Below, one piece after another: positions 6,914 through 11,423 of a DNA stretch of 11,423 bases. Position 1 is the first letter of the stretch. Each line of letters opens with the position of its first letter. Source of the stretch: an uncultured Candidatus Saccharibacteria bacterium (GTDB lineage: Bacteria; Patescibacteria; Saccharimonadia; Saccharimonadales; Nanosynbacteraceae); the NCBI GenBank assembly GCA_947097375.1, contig CAMURE010000016.1:1-11423 (forward strand). The letters are read 5' to 3'. The position numbers and the translations under genes were made by a program. The notes under the pieces were generated by a model. That model was not told where the DNA came from and made no database searches. It was given only the letters and a program-made list of their open reading frames with translations.

Positions 6914-6990
6914 TGGTACCCCGCACAGGAATCGAACCTGCAACCTTTGGTACCGGAAACCAACGCTCTATCCAGTTGAGCTAACGGGGC
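6914..6990 (-). tRNA. tRNA-Arg (anticodon CCG)
   Basis: On the minus strand the acceptor GCCCCGT pairs with GCGGGGT, followed by A and an encoded CCA (complement of 6914-6916). The D arm is GCTC...GAGC. The anticodon stem TTGGT/ACCAA encloses loop TTCCGGT, giving CCG (complement of 6954-6956), which reads CGG. The T loop is TTCGATT. Length is 77 nt. It follows tRNA-Arg(UCG) by 50 nt on the same strand and is probably co-transcribed with it. Confidence 0.95.
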
Positions 6991-7040
6991 ATAACTAACG
7001 CGCTGATAGGAAAAGGTCCGGTGGAAAAGCGCGAAATTCA

Positions 7041-7117
7041 TGGTACACCCGGCAAGATTCGAACTTGCGACCACTTGGTTCGAAGCCAAGTACTCTAATC
7101 CACTGAGCTACGGGTGC
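7041..7117 (-). tRNA. tRNA-Arg (anticodon UCG)
   Basis: On the minus strand the acceptor GCACCCG pairs with CGGGTGT, then A and encoded CCA (complement of 7041-7043). The anticodon stem CTTGG/CCAAG encloses loop CTTCGAA, anticodon TCG (complement of 7081-7083), which reads CGA and possibly other CGN codons. The T arm is GCAAG-TTCGAAT-CTTGC. It is 77 nt long and the first gene of a two-tRNA unit. Confidence 0.95.
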
Positions 7118-7127
7118 ACACGAGGGT

Positions 7128-7156
7128 ATTATACCACGCGCCGCGCCTAAATAGAA
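7128..7156 (-). promoter_or_regulatory. Promoter of the tRNA-Arg pair
   Basis: On the minus strand TGGTATAAT is a perfect extended -10 (TATAAT is the complement of 7128-7133), with TTCTAT (complement of 7151-7156) as a weak -35 at 17 nt. Transcription would start about 4 nt before the mature tRNA 5' end at 7117. Confidence 0.75.
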
Positions 7157-7157
7157 A

Positions 7158-7166
7158 TGATATAAT
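7158..7166 (+). promoter_or_regulatory. murB promoter, extended -10, leaderless
   Basis: TGATATAAT is a perfect extended -10; TATAAT (7161-7166) ends 7 nt before the ATG at 7174. No good -35 is present 17 nt upstream (GC-rich 7138-7143). It is divergent from the tRNA-Arg promoter, with the two -10 boxes 27 nt apart. Confidence 0.78.
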
Positions 7167-7173
7167 GTATCAT

Positions 7174-8193
7174 ATGGAGATACGAACAGAGATTCCGTTG
7201 CACCAGTATACGACGATGCGGCTCGGCGGCACAGCACGCTTTATGGTATCGGCGACGTCGGTGAATGAGGTTAGGGAGCTATATAACAGTGCCAAGGTGC
7301 AGGGCATACCGATCTTTGTCCTCGGCGGCGGCAGTAATGTCATCGCTCGCGATGAAGGATTTGAGGGGGCGGTGTTGCTCAATCGGATCAAGGGGTTTGC
7401 AGTGCTGACTGACGATGGTCAGACGGCAACGATCAAGGTTGGTGCGGGTGAAATATGGGATGAGGTGGTTAAGCGCACAGTTACCATGGGACTGAGCGGC
7501 ATTGAGGCGATGTCGGCCATCCCTGGTACAGCTGGCGCTGCGCCGGTGCAAAATGTCGGTGCGTATGGTCAGGAAGTTGCTGATGTGCTCACTGAGCTAG
7601 AGGCGTACGACTCGCTGACTGACCGGGTGGTGACCTTAGACGCAGCGGAGTGCGGGTTTTCGTATCGGCATAGTATTTTTCGCGGTGAGGCGAGCGGTCG
7701 CTACTGCATTCTCTCAATTACCATCAAGCTCCATCACGCAGCGCCAAAACCGCCATTTTACGCCGGCCTCCAGCGGTATTTGACCAACATGAACATCACG
7801 ACCTTTACGCCGCAGGTGATCCGCGACGCGGTGATGGCGATTCGGTTTGATAAGTTACCTGATCCGACCGAGCGACCCAACGCTGGTTCATTCTTCAAGA
7901 ACGCGCTGATCGAATCATGGCAGCTGAATGAACTTCGTGAACAGTATCCAGATGTCCCGTGCTATGACATGCCGGACGGCCGACACAAGGTGCCAACGGG
8001 CTGGTTGATCGAGCAGGCTGGGCTCAAGGGGGCATTGCTTCACGGCATGCGGGTGCACGACAAGAACGCGCTGGTATTGATCAATGAGTCGGCGACCAGC
8101 TACCACGATCTGGCGGCGGCACGTGACGCTATCATTCAGTCAGTCTACGATAAGTTCCACATCCAGATCCAGCAAGAACCGTTGGAAATTTGA
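7174..8193 (+). CDS. murB: UDP-N-acetylenolpyruvoylglucosamine reductase MurB, type I
   Basis: MurB is the cytoplasmic flavoenzyme that reduces UDP-GlcNAc-enolpyruvate to UDP-MurNAc with NADPH, the second committed step of peptidoglycan synthesis. The 339 residues match type I (E. coli-like) MurB. Visible motifs: RLGGTA (16-21), the FAD-binding GGGSN (51-55), IPGTAGAAPVQNVGAYG (116-132), YRHSIF (164-169) with the conserved Arg165, NAGSFFKN (236-243) with the proton-donating Ser239, and Glu335 in the C-terminal QQEPLE, the expected catalytic acid. The start at 7174 is preferred over an in-frame upstream codon at 7114 because the conserved N-terminus begins here and the -10 box ends 7 nt before it; the upstream codon also lies inside the tRNA. 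The first pilin promoter begins 13 nt after its stop, so murB is probably transcribed alone. Confidence 0.96.
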   Translation: MEIRTEIPLHQYTTMRLGGTARFMVSATSVNEVRELYNSAKVQGIPIFVLGGGSNVIARDEGFEGAVLLNRIKGFAVLTDDGQTATIKVGAGEIWDEVVKRTVTMGLSGIEAMSAIPGTAGAAPVQNVGAYGQEVADVLTELEAYDSLTDRVVTLDAAECGFSYRHSIFRGEASGRYCILSITIKLHHAAPKPPFYAGLQRYLTNMNITTFTPQVIRDAVMAIRFDKLPDPTERPNAGSFFKNALIESWQLNELREQYPDVPCYDMPDGRHKVPTGWLIEQAGLKGALLHGMRVHDKNALVLINESATSYHDLAAARDAIIQSVYDKFHIQIQQEPLEI

Positions 8194-8205
8194 GCGCCAA
8201 AACGC

Positions 8206-8234
8206 TTGCGCTTATGCATATTTCCGAGTATGAT
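8206..8234 (+). promoter_or_regulatory. Promoter of the three-gene pilin operon, leaderless
   Basis: TTGCGC (8206-8211), 17 nt, TATGAT (8229-8234), with the -10 ending 6 nt before the ATG at 8241. The -35 lies in GCTTGCGCTT, also found at the same spacing before the pilin gene at 10037. The GGGGG at 8235-8239 touches the start codon too closely to be a Shine-Dalgarno. Confidence 0.7.
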
Positions 8235-8240
8235 GGGGGT

Positions 8241-8825
8241 ATGAAGGGACGGGGGTTTACGCTAGTCGAGCTGATCATTGCTATTGCTGTCATGGCAATT
8301 CTACTGGTGCTCGCGACATTAAGTTTTCGTAATTATCAGGCAGCGGCACGCGATAAGGAGCGTGAGGCTGACGTTCTCGCTCTGCAGAATTATCTCGAGA
8401 GCGTCTATCCACGGGAAATTCGTGATGGTGCCGGTAATATTATCAAACCTGCTGGCGGCTATCCAGCGTATGTTTCTGGCGCTGGTCCTGGCAAGATGAC
8501 GGCAGCGCAGTTTGCAGCGGCATTTGATGAACTGGGTGGCGCTGCCAAGACTGGTCCACTAGATAAAGAGCGTCTCATATCAGCGATTAACGGTACGTTT
8601 GGGGTAAATCCGATAACCAATGTTAGCCAGCTGTTTGCCAAGAAAGATAACTATGAAAACACCAAGATCACTGGTTATCCAAACGGTGCGTATGTCTACA
8701 TTGCTGGCGTCTATGGTGGTGTGTGCGATGAAGCAGGTGCGGCCTGTCGGCGGTATACAATTTTTTATCATTTAGAAACAAAGGAGCCCGGTAAATGGCA
8801 AACGCTCAACAGCAAACGTCTGTAA
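8241..8825 (+). CDS. Type IV pilin-like protein, 194 aa (first of three)
   Basis: A short basic leader MKGRG is followed by FTLVELIIAIAV, the class III signal of type IV pilins and pseudopilins: prepilin peptidase should cut after Gly5 and Phe6 becomes residue +1, with the key Glu at +5 (Glu10). The hydrophobic helix runs to about residue 28 and continues as a charged amphipathic helix (residues 33-53). The C-terminal globular part contains a close pair of cysteines (162 and 169), possibly a disulfide. The ATG at 8241 gives the expected short leader; a frame from TTG 8190 overlaps murB and crosses the promoter. It begins an operon of three overlapping pilin-like genes. Which is major or minor cannot be told; no secretion ATPase, PilC or PilD is in the window. 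Confidence 0.9.
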   Translation: MKGRGFTLVELIIAIAVMAILLVLATLSFRNYQAAARDKEREADVLALQNYLESVYPREIRDGAGNIIKPAGGYPAYVSGAGPGKMTAAQFAAAFDELGGAAKTGPLDKERLISAINGTFGVNPITNVSQLFAKKDNYENTKITGYPNGAYVYIAGVYGGVCDEAGAACRRYTIFYHLETKEPGKWQTLNSKRL

Positions 8826-9208
8826 AACATGCAAGCGGCTTTACTGTTGTCGAACTGATGATCACGTTAATTATTGCCGGGATTTTCCTGATGAGTGGCT
8901 ATCAGCTATACGGAGCAGTGCTAGTGCGTAATACGGAGGCTCGTCGTACCTCAGAAGCCGCCAATCTCGGCTATGGTATCTTGCGTGAGCGCGGCTTGTA
9001 TAAGACAGTTTCTGAGGTTTGTGGTAGTGGTGCGGTTAAGATCGAACAGGTAACGCCACCAACTACACCAACACTGCCGAATCCAGTGCGTGCTCGAGTC
9101 GAATATTGTAAAGTGCCAAATAGCGTCGCGGTCATTCGTGTCGCGGTCATTATTACTTATGGAACGCCAGCGCAGGAGGTGGTGCATGCGACGTATATTT
9201 CAGGTTAA
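8795..9208 (+). CDS. Type IV pilin-like minor subunit, 137 aa (second of three)
   Basis: A 15-residue leader ends in Gly15, followed by FTVVELMITLIIAGIFL, a class III pilin signal with Glu20 at mature +5. The remainder is short (about 120 mature residues), with Cys76 and Cys105 as a possible disulfide and a Thr/Pro-rich stretch at about 86-97. The start overlaps the upstream pilin by 31 bp and is supported by AAGGAG (8781-8786) at 8-nt spacing. The small size and position in a three-gene set suggest a minor pilin or pseudopilin that helps initiate the pilus; this is inference from known operons. Confidence 0.86.
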   Translation: MANAQQQTSVKHASGFTVVELMITLIIAGIFLMSGYQLYGAVLVRNTEARRTSEAANLGYGILRERGLYKTVSEVCGSGAVKIEQVTPPTTPTLPNPVRARVEYCKVPNSVAVIRVAVIITYGTPAQEVVHATYISG

Positions 9209-9860
9209 CGCTGATCGGCGGCGAAACAGCCGAAACAGTCAGGGATTTACACTGATTGAGATTTTGGCAATTGCCCCTATCATTATTTTAGTACTGGCTG
9301 GTATTATCGGTCTGATCATCAATCTCACTGGCTCATCAATGGTCACCAGCGCCAAGTCTCAGCTGCAGAGCGATGTATTGACTGCACTTGATCGAATTGA
9401 GGCGGATGTGCGGATCAGTACCACGCTTGAAGGGACGACGTCATCATATGTACGCATGCATAGCCTCGCCACCAGCGACAACCCGTATAGTCCGACGCGA
9501 CGGCTGATTCAGAAAAGTGATTGCGGTGTGGCATGGGGGGCGGTCGCTATCGCCGACGCTAAGACGTATACGACTGAATATTTCCAGAGTGGCTCAGAGC
9601 TCAAGCGCAAGACAATGTATGACGGCTCATGCCCGAGTGCCAGTGATCGTATTTGGCAGTTGAATGGCGCAGTCGAAACGATTATCGACACGAGTACGGT
9701 GCTTAATTTCAGGGTCTGCAAGATCAACGACGGTACACTCAAAGTCAGCCTCGGAGTGACCAAGACCGTTGCTGGCCAGAATATCGAATACTTCAGCCAG
9801 CGATTTGTTAAGTCAATCAATGTTGCTGTTAATGGCACGGCCGGTGCCTCGTGTCCATAG
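9186..9860 (+). CDS. Type IV pilin-like minor subunit, 224 aa (third of three)
   Basis: The ATG at 9186 has a near-perfect Shine-Dalgarno, AGGAGGT (9174-9180), 5 nt upstream and inside the previous gene, which it overlaps by 23 bp. A basic leader with five Arg between residues 2 and 16 ends in Gly20, then FTLIEILAIAPIIILVLAG, with Glu25 at mature +5. A proline at residue 31 inside the hydrophobic helix is less usual among bacterial pilins this close to the N-terminus. Four cysteines (113, 149, 178, 223) could form two disulfides. The size and the SDVLTALDRIEADVR helix resemble PilW/GspJ-like minor subunits, though this is pattern-level only. Between its stop and the next promoter (9861-9963) I see only a weak CCCCT/AGGGG inverted repeat. 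Confidence 0.87.
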   Translation: MRRIFQVNADRRRNSRNSQGFTLIEILAIAPIIILVLAGIIGLIINLTGSSMVTSAKSQLQSDVLTALDRIEADVRISTTLEGTTSSYVRMHSLATSDNPYSPTRRLIQKSDCGVAWGAVAIADAKTYTTEYFQSGSELKRKTMYDGSCPSASDRIWQLNGAVETIIDTSTVLNFRVCKINDGTLKVSLGVTKTVAGQNIEYFSQRFVKSINVAVNGTAGASCP

Positions 9861-9963
9861 CGGATTTGGACGGGTTTTCGAGGCTAAAGTACCCTGGGTA
9901 GGAAACATCACCCCTGTTTTTACAGACTATAGGGGCTGAATCAGGGAATTATTCATAAAATGC

Positions 9964-9992
9964 TTGCGCTTTTATAACCGCTTTGCTACAAT
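9964..9992 (+). promoter_or_regulatory. Promoter of pilin A
   Basis: TTGCGC (9964-9969), 17 nt, TACAAT (9987-9992) preceded by TG at 9984-9985 as an extended -10. Unlike the leaderless units here, the start codon is 44 nt past the -10, leaving a leader of about 37 nt that holds a GGGGG possible Shine-Dalgarno at 10022-10026. Confidence 0.75.
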
Positions 9993-10021
9993 CAAGTTAC
10001 AATAATAACTAACTAAAAATA

Positions 10022-10113
10022 GGGGGCAAATCAGAAATGATTTCTTCAAACAAAACTAAAGGTTTCACATTGGTTGAGCTCTTGATCGTGATCGTGGTCA
10101 TCGCTATCTTGGC
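10022..10113 (+). repeat. 92-bp inverted repeat, left arm (pilin A 5' end)
   Basis: This segment covers the GGGGG ribosome-site candidate, 10-nt spacer, start codon and first 25 codons of pilin A up to position 10113. It matches the reverse complement of 10906-10997 at 91 of 92 positions; the only difference is at 10090. Looser similarity extends upstream to an ATAACTAA at 10005-10012. Confidence 0.92.
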
Positions 10114-10462
10114 TGCAATCTCGATCGTTGCTTACAATGGTGTAACACAAAAAGCACGTGACGATGAGCGTCAGACGAATGCACGCAACTTGTTGAACGC
10201 TGCTGCATCATACCAGGCAGACAAAGATGAGTGGCCAACAGTAGAAAATCTTAAAGATTACAGCGTCATTAAGCTTGATGCTGAACTTACCAAGCCAACC
10301 GTAACAGCCGAGGACAAGACTCCTGGTTCTGGCGCAAAGAACGTTTACAAATATGAGATTTGCCAAACAGGTAGTCCAGCTGCAAAAACTGGTGTGAGGG
10401 TTACCTACTACAAGGAAGCTGATAACTCAACTCCTTCTATAACAACAGGTAAGTGCTCGTAG
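10037..10462 (+). CDS. Major-pilin-like protein A, 141 aa
   Basis: The leader MISSNKTKG is followed by FTLVELLIVIVVIAILAAI, a textbook class III pilin signal: cleavage after Gly9, Phe10 as +1 and Glu14 at +5. After the hydrophobic helix comes the amphipathic segment with NARNLLNAAASY (48-59) and WPT (66-68), then a C-terminal loop closed by Cys109 and Cys140, probably a disulfide like the D-region of type IV pilins. It ends one residue after the second Cys. The small size, canonical signal and dedicated promoter with a longer leader suggest a structural pilin. Protein B, convergent on the other strand, has identical residues 1-26 and the same plan but a diverged body. GGGGG lies 10 nt before the ATG. 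Base composition is more AT-rich than in murB or murT. Confidence 0.93.
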   Translation: MISSNKTKGFTLVELLIVIVVIAILAAISIVAYNGVTQKARDDERQTNARNLLNAAASYQADKDEWPTVENLKDYSVIKLDAELTKPTVTAEDKTPGSGAKNVYKYEICQTGSPAAKTGVRVTYYKEADNSTPSITTGKCS

Positions 10463-10484
10463 ATCAGACTTAACCTAGTGAAGA

Positions 10485-10521
10485 GATAATTATCCCCCGG
10501 TCAAGCCGGGGGATAATTATC
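10485..10521. terminator. Bidirectional terminator between the convergent pilins
   Basis: A perfect 16-bp stem pairs 10485-10500 with 10506-10521 around a 5-nt loop. The core CCCCCGG/CCGGGGG is flanked by AT-rich arms (GATAATTAT), so each strand has a GC stem followed by an A/T-rich tail. It sits between the stop of pilin A (10462) and that of pilin B (10548) and can end both transcripts. Confidence 0.85.
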
Positions 10522-10547
10522 TGCATTTGGTTTCAATGAATATTTCT

Positions 10548-10982
10548 TTATGAACATCGCCCGGCAGTAATGACATTAACGCCCTTGTTTGGATCGACTT
10601 CCCTCAGGAATTCTATGCGGGCACCAGTTGCCTCCAAGTTATTAGTAGTAAATCCACTTCCTTTGCAGTATTGAAGCTTATATGTATGCTTACCAGCAGA
10701 GACCGTTGCATTAACTTTAGAGCTGTCCACCATATCTGGCACAAGCTTTATAACCTCATACGTTGTGAGGTCGCTTAGGGTTGGCCATTTACTATGCTCT
10801 GTCTCGTAAGCTGACATGGCATCTAGAAGATTACGTGCATTAGATGAACGTCTATCGTCATGCGCCTTATTGGTTGCATTGCTATACGCCACGATCGAAA
10901 TAGTTGCCAAGATAGCGATGACCACGATGACGATCAAGAGCTCAACCAATGTGAAACCTTTAGTTTTGTTTGAAGAAATCAT
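10548..10982 (-). CDS. Major-pilin-like protein B, 144 aa
   Basis: Same design as pilin A: leader MISSNKTKG, then FTLVELLIVIVVIAILATI with Glu14 at mature +5, then NARNLLDAMSAY and WPT at matching places, and a C-terminal loop closed by Cys106 and Cys143. The first 26 residues are identical to A, also at DNA level, but beyond residue 26 synonymous sites differ freely. The ATG at 10982 is chosen because it gives the same leader and the same 10-nt spacing from the G run; a TTG at 11000 would add residues encoded by the ribosome site. It lies 28 nt after the glyA stop on the same strand, with no convincing promoter between, so it may depend on glyA transcription. It converges on pilin A across a shared terminator. 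Confidence 0.92.
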   Translation of the reverse strand: MISSNKTKGFTLVELLIVIVVIAILATISIVAYSNATNKAHDDRRSSNARNLLDAMSAYETEHSKWPTLSDLTTYEVIKLVPDMVDSSKVNATVSAGKHTYKLQYCKGSGFTTNNLEATGARIEFLREVDPNKGVNVITAGRCS

Positions 10983-10997
10983 TTCTGATTTGCCCCC
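10906..10997 (-). repeat. 92-bp inverted repeat, right arm (pilin B 5' end)
   Basis: Reverse-complement partner of 10022-10113 (91 of 92 identical), holding the ribosome-site G run, start codon and first 25 codons of pilin B. The arms are separated by 792 bp that contain both pilin bodies and the terminator. Confidence 0.92.
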
Positions 10998-11010
10998 CAA
11001 TTATTTAGTA

Positions 11011-11423
11011 TTAGTTATATGGTAGCGGAAAACGTGCAGCAAGGCTAGTGGTCTGTTGCCTAATGTTTGCGTATTTTGCCGGGTCATCTGCGATTATTGC
11101 TGTAATGATCCACTCAGCAATTTGCTTGATGTCAGCTTCTGTCATGCCGCGTGTCGTCACTGCTGGGGTACCAAGGCGCAGGCCGCTTGGGCGAAATGGC
11201 GGCAGAGTATCGTTCGGGATGGCATTGGCGTTGGCGGTGATGCCGCTGGCCTCCAGCCGTTCCTGAGCGGTTTTGCCATCGATGCCGAAGCTGTCATAAA
11301 CATCTGCCAGCACCAAGTGATTACTGGTGCCGCCTGTTACCAATTTTAAGCCACCGCGTTTCAGTTCGTCTGCCAGCACGGCCGCATTCTTTACGATTTG
11401 CTGGGCGTATGCTGCAAACTCTG
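11011..11423 (-). CDS. glyA: Serine hydroxymethyltransferase, C-terminal part (cut by window edge)
   Basis: GlyA is the PLP enzyme that interconverts serine and glycine while loading one-carbon units on tetrahydrofolate. Only the last ~136 residues are present; the frame runs off the window at 11423, starting EFAAYAQQIVKNAAVLADEL. Family signatures are clear: GGTSNHLVLADV, GITANANAIPNDTLPPF and PSGLRLGTPAVTTRGM, the last containing the arginine that binds the substrate carboxylate. The C-terminus is short, ending FPLPYN. The stop (11011-11013) is followed after 28 nt by pilin B on the same strand with no visible terminator, so read-through into the pilin gene is possible. The end of glyA also carries ATAACTAA, which recurs in the leader of pilin A. 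Confidence 0.95.
   Translation of the reverse strand, partial: EFAAYAQQIVKNAAVLADELKRGGLKLVTGGTSNHLVLADVYDSFGIDGKTAQERLEASGITANANAIPNDTLPPFRPSGLRLGTPAVTTRGMTEADIKQIAEWIITAIIADDPAKYANIRQQTTSLAARFPLPYN

Noticed and set aside
415..8193. Recoded UGA (glycine) as in Absconditabacteria/Gracilibacteria
   Set aside because: TGA ends several genes at the expected family length or at coupled junctions, and no in-frame TGA interrupts the recognised proteins.
9911..9935. CCCCT...AGGGG hairpin with inner CTGT-TTTT-ACAG after the third pilin
   Set aside because: Stems are only 5 and 4 bp, with no following T run; may be a weak terminator or chance.
1..11423. CRISPR arrays, insertion sequences or prophage genes
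   Set aside because: I saw no regularly spaced repeats, transposase or phage-like proteins; the only substantial repeat is the inverted pilin pair.

Overview
The window looks like chromosomal DNA of a Patescibacteria/CPR bacterium, most likely Saccharibacteria (TM7). This is inferred from the gene set: a MurT/GatD pair, type I MurB, a small membrane protein of a type common in CPR genomes coupled to a membrane-anchored Clp-type ATPase, type IV pilin genes, very tight packing and moderate GC. TGA is a normal stop (at the ends of the genes finishing at 418, 3017 and 8193), so the UGA=Gly code of Absconditabacteria/Gracilibacteria is excluded. No gene-free stretch exceeds about 300 bases.

Layout. 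(1) 1-597: the 3' part of tRNA-Pro(UGG), its terminator, and two tiny overlapping unknown genes. (2) 611-2592, minus strand: murT-gatD, the enzyme pair that amidates the stem-peptide glutamate of lipid II. (3) 2637-5482, plus strand: a small membrane protein translationally coupled to a two-ring Clp-like ATPase with an N-terminal membrane hairpin; its first ring looks catalytically dead and both rings lack the usual pore-loop tyrosines. (4) 5520-6908: an unrecognised 462-residue protein with a glycine-rich hydrophobic segment and base use unlike its neighbours. (5) 6914-7117, minus strand: tRNA-Arg(CCG) and tRNA-Arg(UCG). (6) 7174-8193: murB. (7) 8241-9860: three overlapping genes for pilin-like proteins. 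(8) 10037-10982: two major-pilin-like genes tail to tail around a bidirectional terminator; their 5' ends form an almost perfect 92-bp inverted repeat. (9) 11011-11423, minus strand: the 3' end of glyA, cut by the window edge.

Two themes stand out. First, transcription units here often begin without a leader: a -10 hexamer lies only 6-7 nt before the start codon of murT, the 2637 gene, the 5520 gene, murB and the first pilin, whereas internal genes (gatD, the Clp-like gene, pilins 2 and 3) have Shine-Dalgarno sequences. The murT and 2637 promoters are interlocked in 44 bp. Second, the inverted pilin pair is arranged so that recombination between the arms would exchange which pilin body lies behind the dedicated promoter, a possible phase- or antigenic-variation locus. 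Together the genes serve the cell envelope (peptidoglycan precursors, membrane-bound ATPase) and surface pili, which fits an episymbiotic lifestyle, although lifestyle is inference.
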